This document shows positions 1 to 7,436 of a stretch of DNA of 64,000 nt, one piece after another. Each line of letters begins with the position of its first letter. The stretch's first letter is position 1. The position numbers were made by a program, and so were the translations under genes. Under the pieces are notes generated by a model. It made no database searches. It was not told the origin of the DNA and worked only from the letters and a program-made list of their open reading frames with translations. Source of the DNA: Chitinophaga jiangningensis (lineage in GTDB: Bacteria; Bacteroidota; Bacteroidia; Chitinophagales; Chitinophagaceae); NCBI RefSeq assembly GCF_900142605.1, contig NZ_FRBL01000006.1:248001-312000 (forward strand). Reading direction: 5' to 3'.

Positions 1-9
1 ATAGAAATA

Positions 10-59
10 AACATAGCCACAGAAGCATAAACCCATTTTTATGCTTTAGTGGCTATGTT
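10..59 (+). other. Hairpin upstream of map
   Basis: An 11-bp perfect stem (10-20 with 49-59) encloses a second 6-bp stem (23-28 with 41-46) across a small internal loop. It lies just before map, where secY usually ends in this operon; secY itself is outside the window. There is no T-run, so it looks more like an intercistronic RNA structure than an intrinsic terminator. Confidence 0.5.
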
Positions 60-89
60 ATTTAACTGTCAGGTTAGAAAAAGATTGTT

Positions 90-890
90 ATGATTCAATA
101 TAAAACAAAAGAAGAGATAGAACTCATCCGCAAAAGTGCGCTGCTCCTGAGCGATGCACTGGCAGAAGTAGCCCGTACCATCAAACCTGGTATGTCTACC
201 CTGGAAGTGGATGCAGTGGCCGATAGATACATTGTTGATCATGGCGCTACTCCTTCCTTCAAAAACTATAAGGGATTCCCTGCTGCCTGCTGCATCTCCG
301 TAAACGAAGCAGTAGTACACGGTATTCCTGATAAATATGTGCTGAAAGACGGTGATATCGTGACGGTAGACTGTGGAGTGTTCATGAACGGTTTTCATGC
401 CGACAGTGCCTATACCTTTGCTATCGGCAACGTGGCAGACAACATCCTTCGCCTGATGGGCGCTACCAAAGCCTCCTTATATAAAGGTATCGAGAAGGCG
501 ATTGTAGGTAACCGTATCGGGGATATCTCCTACGCTATCCAGGAATATACTGAAAAGGAGAGAGGCTACGGTGTGGTAAGAGAACTGGTTGGGCACGGCC
601 TGGGTCGTCACCTGCACGAAGATCCACAGGTCCCTAACTACGGTAAACGCGGTAGCGGACCCGTAATGAAAGAAGGCCTGGTGATCGCTATCGAACCAAT
701 GATCAACCTCCGCTCCAAAGATGTGGAATACCTGGAAGATGGCTGGACAGTTGTGACCAGGGATAACAGCCCATCCGTTCATTTTGAGCATACGGTGGCT
801 GTTGGGAAAGGAAAAGCGGATATTTTGTCCAATTTTGCAGAGATCGAAAAGGCGGAGAAAAACAACCCAGAATTGAATACAAACTATTAA
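90..890 (+). CDS. map: Methionine aminopeptidase, type I
   Basis: Cytosolic metalloprotease that removes the initiator methionine from new proteins. The 266-residue protein has the pita-bread M24 fold, with the expected metal ligands visible: D94 (VDCG), D105 (HADSA), H169 (GHGLG), E202 (IEPM) and E233 (FEHT). H77 in the VVHG motif matches the substrate-contacting histidine. The length is normal for a type I enzyme without an N-terminal extension. It sits immediately upstream of infA, the usual secY-map-infA-rpmJ order of the spc/alpha ribosomal operon, so it is probably co-expressed with the translation genes. The start fits the family N-terminus. Confidence 0.97.
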   Translation: MIQYKTKEEIELIRKSALLLSDALAEVARTIKPGMSTLEVDAVADRYIVDHGATPSFKNYKGFPAACCISVNEAVVHGIPDKYVLKDGDIVTVDCGVFMNGFHADSAYTFAIGNVADNILRLMGATKASLYKGIEKAIVGNRIGDISYAIQEYTEKERGYGVVRELVGHGLGRHLHEDPQVPNYGKRGSGPVMKEGLVIAIEPMINLRSKDVEYLEDGWTVVTRDNSPSVHFEHTVAVGKGKADILSNFAEIEKAEKNNPELNTNY

Positions 891-1013
891 TTATAAATAG
901 GATACCTATTCATATTTAGTAGTATTTAATAAAAAGAGAGATAGGATTAAATTAAAAGACGGGCAATAGTAATAATAATCCGGGGAAATTTTTCTATTTC
1001 AAAAGATAATCGC

Positions 1014-1021
1014 TATCTTTG
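1014..1021 (+). promoter_or_regulatory. Bacteroidota-type -7 promoter element before infA
   Basis: TATCTTTG matches the TAnnTTTG -7 consensus of Bacteroidota housekeeping promoters. It ends 17 bases before the infA ATG, which would give a leader of about 14 nt. It suggests infA and the following genes can be transcribed independently of map. Confidence 0.6.
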
Positions 1022-1038
1022 CAGTCCTAAAAATTTTT

Positions 1039-1257
1039 ATGGCAAAACAGGCACTCATTAAGCAGGATGGAATTATATTAGAAGCCTTATCAAACGCTAT
1101 GTTCCGTGTAAAACTGGAAAACGGGCACGAGATTCTGGCCACCATTTCTGGAAAGATGAGAATGCACTACATCCGCATTCTGCCAGGAGATAAGGTGGGG
1201 GTTGAAATGAGCCCGTACGATTTGTCAAGAGGCCGTATAATTTTCAGATACAAGTAA
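1039..1257 (+). CDS. infA: Translation initiation factor IF-1
   Basis: A 72-residue single S1/OB-fold protein that binds the ribosomal A site with IF-2 and IF-3 during 30S initiation. Its length and sequence (SNAMFRVKLENGHEILATIS, GKMRMHYIRILPGDKVGVE) are diagnostic of IF-1. It lies between map and rpmJ as in most bacteria. A strong TATCTTTG promoter element just upstream suggests it begins a transcription unit covering rpmJ, the ribosomal proteins and rpoA. Confidence 0.98.
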   Translation: MAKQALIKQDGIILEALSNAMFRVKLENGHEILATISGKMRMHYIRILPGDKVGVEMSPYDLSRGRIIFRYK

Positions 1258-1323
1258 GCGCGGGAGCAACGGTGTAGTACGGAAATACAATTTTAAAATA
1301 TAACCTTTTATAAATAAATCATC

Positions 1324-1440
1324 ATGAAGGTAAGAGCTGCAATCAAAAAAAGAAGTGCGGATTGTAAAATAGTTCGTAGAAAAGGTGTTCTGTTGGTGAT
1401 CAACAAAAAGAACCCTCGCTTCAAACAACGTCAGGGGTAA
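1324..1440 (+). CDS. rpmJ: 50S ribosomal protein L36
   Basis: A 38-codon gene for the smallest large-subunit protein. The product begins MKVRAAIKKRSADCKIVRRK and ends NPRFKQRQG, the typical highly basic L36. Of the usual C-C-C-H zinc ligands only one cysteine (C14) is present. The N-terminal part has S12 and D13 before C14, and the C-terminal histidine position holds Q, so this is the zinc-independent (C-minus) form. It sits between infA and rpsM in the conserved operon order. Confidence 0.96.
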   Translation: MKVRAAIKKRSADCKIVRRKGVLLVINKKNPRFKQRQG

Positions 1441-1499
1441 TTAGTTTCTTGACGGAATTTGATTTTTTAATCAGAATCATATAAAAATAAAATAGAAAT

Positions 1500-1880
1500 A
1501 TGGCACGTATAGCCGGTATAGATCTTCCTAAAAATAAAAGAGGAGAAATTGGCCTCACCTATATTTTCGGTATAGGCCGTTCTACCGCCCAATATATCCT
1601 GAACAAGGCGGAAATTGATGTAAACAAAAAAGTGAAGGATTGGAACGATGATGAACAAGCTGCCATCCGTAACATTATCAACGGCGAGTTTAAGGTAGAG
1701 GGTCAGCTGCGTTCCGAGGTGCAAATGAATATCAAGCGTCTGCTGGATATCGCTTGCTACCGTGGTCTGCGTCACAGGAAAGGTTTACCGGTAAGAGGTC
1801 AGCGCACCCGTACCAACAGCCGTACTCGTAAGGGTAAACGTAAGACAGTGGCTGGTAAGAAAAAAGCAACTAAGAAATAA
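1500..1880 (+). CDS. rpsM: 30S ribosomal protein S13
   Basis: A 126-residue small-subunit head protein that contacts the P-site tRNA and forms the B1 bridges to the 50S subunit. The N-terminus MARIAGIDLPKNKRGEIGLTY and the C-terminal basic tail (RGQRTRTNSRTRKGKRKT, ending KKATKK) are typical. It is followed by rpsK, rpsD, rpoA and rplQ, the alpha-operon order. The 112-nt gap before rpsK is unusually structured for this operon. Confidence 0.98.
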   Translation: MARIAGIDLPKNKRGEIGLTYIFGIGRSTAQYILNKAEIDVNKKVKDWNDDEQAAIRNIINGEFKVEGQLRSEVQMNIKRLLDIACYRGLRHRKGLPVRGQRTRTNSRTRKGKRKTVAGKKKATKK

Positions 1881-1888
1881 TAAATAAA

Positions 1889-1981
1889 ATCCCAGGTTGA
1901 AATCCCGAATTCCAAGGTGAGGGGGTTTCAAGTGACACACTTAGGGTGTTGATTTGGGATCTGGATTTCAATATTTGGAAT
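1889..1981 (+). other. Structured rpsM-rpsK intergenic leader
   Basis: The gap holds a small hairpin (AAGTG 1930-1934 with CACTT 1938-1942). Three separated word pairs are mutually complementary: 1889-1894 with 1955-1960, 1898-1905 with 1963-1970, and 1909-1915 with 1975-1981. They occur in the same order on both sides, so they cannot all nest and would form alternative or pseudoknotted pairings. A ribosomal-protein-binding leader is one possible role; this is inference. Confidence 0.3.
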
Positions 1982-1992
1982 TTAATATCATT

Positions 1993-2394
1993 ATGGCAAA
2001 AGCAACTAATACAAAAACTGCTGCTAATAAAAAGAGAGTAGTAAAGGTAGATAACTACGGAGATGTTCATATCTCTGCTAGCTTTAACAATATCATTGTA
2101 AGCATTACCAACAAACACGGTCAGGTTATCTCCTGGTCTTCTGCTGGTAAAATGGGCTTCAGAGGTTCTAAAAAGAACACTCCATACGCAGCTCAGCTGG
2201 CTGCACAGGATGCTGCTAAAGTTGCTATGGACGCCGGTCTGAAAAGAGCAGATGTATTTGTGAAAGGTCCGGGTGCTGGTCGTGAGAGCGCTATCCGTGC
2301 TATCGCAAACTCTGGTATCGAAGTGAGCATGATTAAAGACGTTACTCCTCTGCCTCATAACGGTTGCCGTCCTCCTAAGAAAAGAAGAGTGTAG
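1993..2394 (+). CDS. rpsK: 30S ribosomal protein S11
   Basis: A 133-residue small-subunit platform protein lying near the Shine-Dalgarno/anti-SD helix. The motifs GDVHISASFNNIIVSITN, the GKMGFRGSKKNTPYAAQLAA stretch and the C-terminus PLPHNGCRPPKKRRV are diagnostic. The reading frame is open upstream to 1954, but the start at 1993 (MAKATNTKTAANKK) matches the usual N-terminus and length, so the extra 13 codons are rejected. Confidence 0.97.
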   Translation: MAKATNTKTAANKKRVVKVDNYGDVHISASFNNIIVSITNKHGQVISWSSAGKMGFRGSKKNTPYAAQLAAQDAAKVAMDAGLKRADVFVKGPGAGRESAIRAIANSGIEVSMIKDVTPLPHNGCRPPKKRRV

Positions 2395-2413
2395 GAATAT
2401 ATTATTGCAGATT

Positions 2414-2450
2414 CCAGATACTGGTCAGGATATAACTGACTGGTGTCTGG
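2414..2450 (+). other. rpsK-rpsD intergenic hairpin
   Basis: A 14-bp stem (2414-2427 with 2437-2450), with several G-U pairs if read as RNA, closes a 9-base loop. There is no U-run after it, so it is more likely an mRNA-processing or translation-control structure than a terminator. Confidence 0.45.
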
Positions 2451-2551
2451 ACTTTGTAGTTTAATATTTATAAAAATGGGTGTATGATCAGGTTTTTAGA
2501 TTTTTTGAAGAGCATACATCATTAACTAAAAAATCTTTATTATTTTCAATT

Positions 2552-3157
2552 ATGGCAAGGTACACAGGACCAAAGACCAAAATTTCCAGAATTTTTGGTG
2601 AACCCATTCTCGGTAATGGTAAGTATTTAGGTAAAAACAGCAACCCTCCGGGTCAGCATGGCGCAAACCGCAAACGTAAACAATTAGGCGAATACGCACT
2701 GCAGCTGAGAGAAAAACAGAAAGCAAAATACACTTACGGTGTACTGGAGCGTCAGTTCCGCAACCTGTTCGACGAAGCTAACCGTAGAAAAGGTGTTACT
2801 GGTGAGGTATTGATCAAATTACTGGAAGCTCGTCTGGACAACACCGTGTTCCGTCTGGGTATCGCTCCTTCCCGTCCTGCTGCTCGTCAGCTCGTGTCTC
2901 ACAAACACATCACTGTTAACGGTATCCTTGTTAACACTCCTTCTTTCCAACTGAAACCAGGTGATATTGTATCCCTGAAAAACAAAACCGCAAACAATAC
3001 CGCTCTGACCAGCGTTATCCGTGGTAAAAATCCTAAATTCAGCTGGCTGGATTGGAACGAGAAAGAAATGAAAGGTACATTCATTGCTTATCCTGAGAGA
3101 GAGAGCGTTCCTGAGAATATCAAGGAACAACTGATTGTGGAATTGTATTCTAAGTAA
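2552..3157 (+). CDS. rpsD: 30S ribosomal protein S4
   Basis: A 201-residue primary 16S rRNA-binding protein of the 30S body, and in many bacteria the autoregulator of the alpha operon. MARYTGPKTKISRIFGEPIL at the N-terminus and the S4 RNA-binding domain (LEARLDNTVFRLGIAPSRPA, then ARQLVSHKHITVNG) are clear. The frame is open from 2480, but the start at 2552 gives the family length. The N-terminus lacks the four-cysteine zinc site, so it is a zinc-free S4. Confidence 0.97.
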   Translation: MARYTGPKTKISRIFGEPILGNGKYLGKNSNPPGQHGANRKRKQLGEYALQLREKQKAKYTYGVLERQFRNLFDEANRRKGVTGEVLIKLLEARLDNTVFRLGIAPSRPAARQLVSHKHITVNGILVNTPSFQLKPGDIVSLKNKTANNTALTSVIRGKNPKFSWLDWNEKEMKGTFIAYPERESVPENIKEQLIVELYSK

Positions 3158-3164
3158 TAAATAC

Positions 3165-3190
3165 TAGTCCATGGCTCCGGCCATGGACTA
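3165..3190 (+). other. rpsD-rpoA intergenic hairpin
   Basis: A perfect 10-bp stem (TAGTCCATGG at 3165-3174 with CCATGGACTA at 3181-3190) has a six-base loop whose ends can also pair. It lies between rpsD and rpoA without a T-run, so read-through into rpoA is expected. Confidence 0.5.
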
Positions 3191-3224
3191 ACTTCATATT
3201 TAAACTCATAAATCTATCATATCA

Positions 3225-4220
3225 ATGGCAATTTTAAATTTCCAGAAACCTGATAAGATCGTATTGCAGAAGTCTACCGACTTTGAAGCTCAATTCGAAT
3301 TCCGACCATTAGAACCAGGTTATGCTGTGACTATCGGTAATGCGTTGCGTCGCGTGCTGTTGTCTTCTTTGGAGGGCTATGCCATTGTGGGTATTAAGAT
3401 TGAAGGGGCTGATCACGAGTTCGCTACACTGAAAGGTGTTACCGAAGACGTTACAGAAATTATTCTGAACCTGAAACAGGTTCGTTTCAAGAGAATTTCT
3501 GAAAATGATGTGACGAACGAAAAGATCACACTGTCAATCAAAGGTAAAACCGAATTCCGTGCAGATATGATCGAAAAAGCCACCAGCGCTTTCCAGATCA
3601 TGAACCCGGAATTACTCATCTGTACCCTCGACCCATCTGCTAAGATGGATATCGAGCTGACTATCGGTAAAGGCCGTGGTTACGTTCCTGCAGAAGAGAA
3701 TAAACCTAAGGATGCAGTGTTTGGCTATATCGCCATCGACTCTATCTTTACGCCAATCAAAAACGTAAAGTACAGCATAGAAAATACCCGTGTGGAACAA
3801 AAAACCGACTATGAGAAACTGATCATGGAGGTTGTTACCGACGGTACTATTCACCCTGAAGAAGCAGTGAAGCAGGCTTCCCGCATCCTCATCCAGCACC
3901 TGATGATCATCACAGATGAAAACATCAGCTTTGATACCAAAGACGCTGAAAAAGAAGATGTAGTAGACGAACAAACACTGCAGCTCCGTAAGATACTGAA
4001 AACACCTCTCGAAGATCTCGATCTGAGCGTACGTGCATTCAACTGTCTGAAAGCAGCTAAAATCAACTCCCTGAGCGAACTGGTACAGTACGAACAGGAA
4101 GAACTGATGAAATTCAGAAACTTCGGTCAGAAATCTCTGAGCGAAATCGAACAGGTACTGGGCGAAAGAGGTCTGCACTTCGGTATGGACCTGTCCAAAC
4201 TGAAACTCGACGAAGAATAA
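3225..4220 (+). CDS. rpoA: DNA-directed RNA polymerase subunit alpha
   Basis: A 331-residue subunit that dimerises to nucleate RNA polymerase assembly and contacts upstream promoter DNA and activators. The N-terminal dimerisation domain (about residues 1-230) contains FEFRPLEPGYAVTIGNALRR and VLLSSLEGYA. A charged linker (DAEKEDVVDE) leads to the C-terminal helix-hairpin-helix domain (about 255-325; LEDLDLSVRAFNCLKAA and KFRNFGQKSLSEIE). It sits between rpsD and rplQ as in the standard alpha operon. Confidence 0.98.
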   Translation: MAILNFQKPDKIVLQKSTDFEAQFEFRPLEPGYAVTIGNALRRVLLSSLEGYAIVGIKIEGADHEFATLKGVTEDVTEIILNLKQVRFKRISENDVTNEKITLSIKGKTEFRADMIEKATSAFQIMNPELLICTLDPSAKMDIELTIGKGRGYVPAEENKPKDAVFGYIAIDSIFTPIKNVKYSIENTRVEQKTDYEKLIMEVVTDGTIHPEEAVKQASRILIQHLMIITDENISFDTKDAEKEDVVDEQTLQLRKILKTPLEDLDLSVRAFNCLKAAKINSLSELVQYEQEELMKFRNFGQKSLSEIEQVLGERGLHFGMDLSKLKLDEE

Positions 4221-4230
4221 TCTTTATATC

Positions 4231-4256
4231 CCCTTTTCACCACAAGTGTGAAGGGG
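4231..4256 (+). other. rpoA-rplQ intergenic hairpin, terminator-like
   Basis: CCCCTTTTCAC pairs with GTGTGAAGGGG across a CACAA loop (one mismatch, one G-U) and is followed by a T-rich stretch to about 4270. It could be a partial terminator that lowers rplQ expression relative to rpoA, or a processing site. Confidence 0.45.
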
Positions 4257-4320
4257 ATTCTTATTTTTTATAAAAGTACCCTGCAATTCCTGACACGGTG
4301 CAGGGGTAAAATCAAATGTC

Positions 4321-4815
4321 ATGCGTCACGGAGTTAAATTAAACAAATTAAGCAGAACAGCTGCACACCGCAAAAGCCTGATGTCTAACCTGGCTTGCGA
4401 ACTGATCAGTCACAAACGTATCACCACCACTTTGGCTAAAGCTAAAGCACTGCGTGTTTACGTTGAACCAATCCTGACCAGAGGTAAAGCCGACTCTACT
4501 CACAACCGTAGAATCGTTTTCTCTTACCTGCAAGACAAAGAAGCTATCAAAGAACTGTTCGGTGTGATCAGCGAAAAAATCGCTAACCGTCCTGGTGGAT
4601 ACACCCGTATCATTAAACTGGGTAAACGTGTAGGTGATAACGCTGAAGTTGCAATGATTGAACTGGTTGATTTCAACGAAATCTACGGTAAATCTGCCGC
4701 TGCTGAAAAAGCTCCTGCTAAGAAAACACGCCGCGCTGGTGGTGCTAAGAAAAAAGCTGAAGATGAAGTTGCTCCTGCTGCTGATGCTTCAACTGAAGAA
4801 AAATCAGCTGAGTAA
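4321..4815 (+). CDS. rplQ: 50S ribosomal protein L17
   Basis: Large-subunit protein near the peptide exit tunnel. Residues 1-125 form the conserved L17 domain (MRHGVKLNKLSRTAAHRKSL at the N-terminus, ELISHKRITTTLAKAKAL). The protein is 164 residues, longer than the roughly 120 of many bacteria. The extra C-terminal tail is rich in Lys and Ala, then Glu (EKAPAKKTRRAGGAKKKAED), and probably disordered. Such tails are common in Bacteroidota L17. It is the last gene of the operon and is followed by a strong terminator. Confidence 0.97.
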   Translation: MRHGVKLNKLSRTAAHRKSLMSNLACELISHKRITTTLAKAKALRVYVEPILTRGKADSTHNRRIVFSYLQDKEAIKELFGVISEKIANRPGGYTRIIKLGKRVGDNAEVAMIELVDFNEIYGKSAAAEKAPAKKTRRAGGAKKKAEDEVAPAADASTEEKSAE

Positions 4816-4840
4816 TTTATTCAATAGATTACAATACTTG

Positions 4841-4867
4841 GAAAGGCCTCGCATTGCGAGGCCTTTC
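4841..4867 (+). terminator. Terminator of the ribosomal/rpoA operon
   Basis: A perfect 12-bp stem (GAAAGGCCTCGC at 4841-4852 with its complement at 4856-4867) has a three-base ATT loop and lies 25 bases after the rplQ stop. The T-run is short, but strength and position fit an intrinsic terminator. Confidence 0.8.
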
Positions 4868-4956
4868 TGCTTTATAGCCTTAACATCTACCTAAATATAT
4901 TTATAAAAAATTGTATATTTACCGTAGCGAAATACCATAAAAACCTGACCGTCCCT

Positions 4957-5784
4957 ATGAAATACCTGATTTGTGCAAACTGTCAGCATCCCAATGTCAT
5001 GAAGTCTGAGTACCAGACCTTCTGTGAATCCTGTGGCAAAAAATTTCAAATTACTTTTGCAGACTGGCGTCAGTCGCACCCCATGGCTACCTTTGCCGAA
5101 TTTCAGCAAACAGTGGGCGTCACCATCAAAGTTCCCCGCAAAAATATATTCACCGCCTGGGTAAACCGGCAGATGCAGCCACAGAACCGGGGAAAAGTGA
5201 TTATCTTCTTTACTCTTCTGTTTATCTGTATCGCTGGTGCAGGTACACTCTTCGGGAAAAGGGCCGTATATACGCTCCTATATCCGAAAGTACCTACATC
5301 AAGCTTATATGCCGCCTGGCATACCGCCACCATTGGCCGGCATGCGCTGGAAATCAGCACGCCACTTAAATTATGGGTGCACGACCAGCCCCTTAAACCG
5401 GAAGAGGCCGCCAGTGTGGAATACTCAAAAACTTACCGGAATGAAGATGGCGGTGGTGTACAAATAGCCGTCAACCTGCGCAGTTACAAGCCGGGATCCG
5501 ATAACTCCCTGGAATCGGCAGTAAGCAGCAGTCACAAAGCACTGCAGGATGGAGGAATGGTCACGGATATCCAGTGCAAATCTGTTCCGGTATTAATTTC
5601 CGGATTACAGGGAACCCTGGAGGAAGGAACCTATATATACAAAGGCGCTATCAAGCTCAGCTTTTCAAACCTCGTCATAGTGCGGGAAAGCAGCCGTTGG
5701 CAGATCCATATTAACTACCGGGACGATGACCCTGTGGGGCAGGAAGTAGCCGCCCGCGTACTGAAATCTGTTAAAATTAAATAG
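4957..5784 (+). CDS. Zinc-ribbon single-pass membrane protein, function unknown
   Basis: A 275-residue protein. Residues 1-35 carry a treble-clef or zinc-ribbon pattern with two Cys-x-x-Cys knuckles (CANC and CESC). A membrane segment follows (VIIFFTLLFICIAGAGTLF, about residues 82-102). The C-terminal 170 residues are predicted outside the cytoplasm, with a WHTATIGRHALEISTPLKL start resembling PsbP/DUF1795-like folds that read as a small alpha/beta domain. No specific family is recognised. It stands between the ribosomal operon terminator and carA on the same strand but with its own spacing. A role in sensing or envelope quality control would be a guess. Confidence 0.75.
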   Translation: MKYLICANCQHPNVMKSEYQTFCESCGKKFQITFADWRQSHPMATFAEFQQTVGVTIKVPRKNIFTAWVNRQMQPQNRGKVIIFFTLLFICIAGAGTLFGKRAVYTLLYPKVPTSSLYAAWHTATIGRHALEISTPLKLWVHDQPLKPEEAASVEYSKTYRNEDGGGVQIAVNLRSYKPGSDNSLESAVSSSHKALQDGGMVTDIQCKSVPVLISGLQGTLEEGTYIYKGAIKLSFSNLVIVRESSRWQIHINYRDDDPVGQEVAARVLKSVKIK

Positions 5785-5833
5785 CGATTACAAATCTGAG
5801 GTAAAAAAATCTGGAATTAAGGCTTGCATTTCA

Positions 5834-5841
5834 TAACTTTG
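5834..5841 (+). promoter_or_regulatory. -7 promoter element of carA
   Basis: TAACTTTG fits the TAnnTTTG consensus. A weak CTG (instead of TTG) lies 20 bases upstream. The predicted start of transcription is near 5845, upstream of the hairpin at 5858-5887, which would place that hairpin inside the carA leader. Confidence 0.55.
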
Positions 5842-5857
5842 CACGGTTTTTTATCCG

Positions 5858-5893
5858 AACCTTCCTGGGCACAAGCCCTCGAAGGTTTTTTTT
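5858..5893 (+). terminator. Leader terminator (attenuator candidate) before carA
   Basis: AACCTTC (5858-5864) pairs with GAAGGTT (5881-5887), and GGGC/GCCC closes an ACAA loop inside. Eight T residues (5886-5893) follow directly, the signature of an intrinsic terminator. It lies 30 bases before the carA start and downstream of the carA -7 element. It could therefore attenuate carA, or it could end transcription from the upstream gene. Confidence 0.6.
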
Positions 5894-5922
5894 AAAAAAA
5901 TAAAACAAGACAGATACCAGAA

Positions 5923-7035
5923 ATGCCTCAGACAAGAACCATCCAACCTGCCATACTGCTGTTAGACGACGGTACGGTTTTTCAGGGAAAAGCTTTTGGG
6001 AAAATTGGCACTGCTGCCGGTGAGTTAGCTTTCAATACCGGTATGACGGGTTACCAGGAAGTGTTTACAGACCCTTCCTACAAAGGACAGGTCCTTATTA
6101 TGAACAACTGCTACATCGGTAACTACGGGACTAAGTCCGATGACGTAGAAAGTAGCACTGTTAAGATCAGTGGTCTGATCGCTAAGAATATCGCGTACAA
6201 CTATTCCAGGAAGATGGCCGATGAATCACTGGAAAAGTTCCTGGCCGACAACAACCTGGTAGCGATTTATGATGTAGACACCCGCGCGCTGGTTTCTCAT
6301 ATCCGCAGCAAAGGTGCTATGAACTGCATCATTTCCTCCGAGATCCTGGACGTAGACCAACTGAAAGCTGAACTGGCGAAAGTTCCTTCCATGGAAGGCC
6401 TCGCACTCAGCCAGGAAGTTTCTACCAAAGAAGCTTACACTGTAGGTGATCCGGAAGCAGCTATCCGCATTGCGGTGATGGACAACGGTGTAAAGCGTAA
6501 CATGCTGAAATGCCTGTCTGAAAAAGGTGCCTACCTGAAAGTATTCCCAACCGACACCAAATTTGAAGTAACGGAAGAATTCAAACCTAACGCCTACTTC
6601 ATTTCTAACGGTCCTGGGGATCCGGCCCCGCTGAAATATGCGATTGATACTGTAAAACAGATCCTGGCTGCTGAAAAGCCGCTGTTTGGTATCTGCCTCG
6701 GTCATCAGCTGCTGGCGCTGGCACACGACATCCCAACTTACAAAATGCACCACGGTCACCGCGGTTTGAACCATCCGGTGAAAAACCTGCAGACCGGTTT
6801 ATGTGAAATTACTACCCAGAACCACGGTTTTGCTGTAGACGCGAAAGCGGTGGAAGCGAATCCAAATGTGGAAGTAACACACATCAACCTGAACGACAAT
6901 ACCGTAGAAGGTATCCGGATCAAAAACAAGCCTGCGTTTTCTGTGCAGTACCACCCTGAGTCCACTCCGGGCCCGCACGACAGCCGCTACCTGTTTGATG
7001 ATTTCTTTACCATGATCAAGGCTAACATGAAATAA
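5923..7035 (+). CDS. carA: Carbamoyl-phosphate synthase small (glutaminase) subunit
   Basis: Hydrolyses glutamine and passes ammonia to the large subunit (CarB) to make carbamoyl phosphate for pyrimidine and arginine synthesis. The 370-residue protein has the N-terminal CarA domain (residues about 8-140; LLLDDGTVFQGKAFG, GMTGYQEVFTDPSY) and a C-terminal class I glutaminase domain. Its catalytic triad is visible as C258 (GICLGHQ), H344 and E346 (YHPES). carB is not in the window, so the two subunits are encoded apart. A promoter followed by a terminator hairpin precedes the gene, suggesting control by attenuation. A strong terminator follows at 7068. Confidence 0.97.
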   Translation: MPQTRTIQPAILLLDDGTVFQGKAFGKIGTAAGELAFNTGMTGYQEVFTDPSYKGQVLIMNNCYIGNYGTKSDDVESSTVKISGLIAKNIAYNYSRKMADESLEKFLADNNLVAIYDVDTRALVSHIRSKGAMNCIISSEILDVDQLKAELAKVPSMEGLALSQEVSTKEAYTVGDPEAAIRIAVMDNGVKRNMLKCLSEKGAYLKVFPTDTKFEVTEEFKPNAYFISNGPGDPAPLKYAIDTVKQILAAEKPLFGICLGHQLLALAHDIPTYKMHHGHRGLNHPVKNLQTGLCEITTQNHGFAVDAKAVEANPNVEVTHINLNDNTVEGIRIKNKPAFSVQYHPESTPGPHDSRYLFDDFFTMIKANMK

Positions 7036-7067
7036 TTCAGTTAGATCAGATATTTTCTTTTAGAGGG

Positions 7068-7099
7068 TCCCTTCGCGGTGTCGCGGAGGGATTTTTTTT
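7068..7099 (+). terminator. Terminator of carA
   Basis: TCCCTTCGCG (7068-7077) pairs with CGCGGAGGGA (7082-7091) around a GTGT loop with one G-U pair, followed by eight T residues. A canonical intrinsic terminator 32 bases after the stop codon. Confidence 0.9.
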
Positions 7100-7111
7100 G
7101 TATTTAGCTTT

Positions 7112-7189
7112 CTCTGGGTTCAAATGAATGCCGAAGGCATTCATTTGAACCCAGAGAACACCCGTGCCGCAGGCACGGGTGTTCTCTGG
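7112..7189. repeat. Paired triloop hairpin element, copy A
   Basis: Two adjacent near-perfect hairpins. The first is 7112-7132 with 7136-7156 (21-bp stem, GAA loop). The second is 7151-7168 with 7172-7189 (18-bp stem, GCA loop). The six bases 7151-7156 belong to both stems, so the two folds exclude each other. The element lies between the convergent carA and aminotransferase genes, just past the carA terminator. Confidence 0.85.
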
Positions 7190-7207
7190 AATATGATAAT
7201 GTATATA

Positions 7208-7278
7208 AATGACACGGTCCCGAAGAGTCGGGACCGTTGCATTTTAAAATTCCACGTTATGAAAACAAACGAAAAATA
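7208..7278 (-). ncRNA. Small-RNA-like unit, copy 1
   Basis: Read on the minus strand: a TATTTTTC element (7271-7278), then a conserved 19-base block (plus-strand AAATTCCACGTTATGAAAA at 7247-7265), then a perfect 10-bp GC-rich hairpin (7214-7223 with 7228-7237). The same order recurs at 7437-7510 with a different hairpin sequence. The hairpin here lacks a good T-run, so this copy may be degenerate. The unit could instead be a non-transcribed repeat. Confidence 0.35.
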
Positions 7279-7436
7279 TCACCATGCCGAGGCACGGGTA
7301 TGTTCCGCCGTTTTATTACATAACAATATTATAAAAAAAACATGTGCAATAAGTAAAAGGAGTGGGTAAATTTTTCGAAATCACGGGAAAAAGCGACAAA
7401 AACGCAATAATCAGGGACGAAATCAGCCTTTAGGGC

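Noticed and set aside
7112..7189. Hairpin pairs considered as CRISPR repeats or IS ends
   Set aside because: There are no repeated units with regular spacers, no transposase gene nearby and no target-site duplications. Arm sequences differ completely between loci.
7124..7369. 81-codon plus-strand open frame after carA
   Set aside because: It reads straight through both hairpins of element A and the first small-RNA-like unit, and shows no family or start signal. The palindromes explain the open frame.
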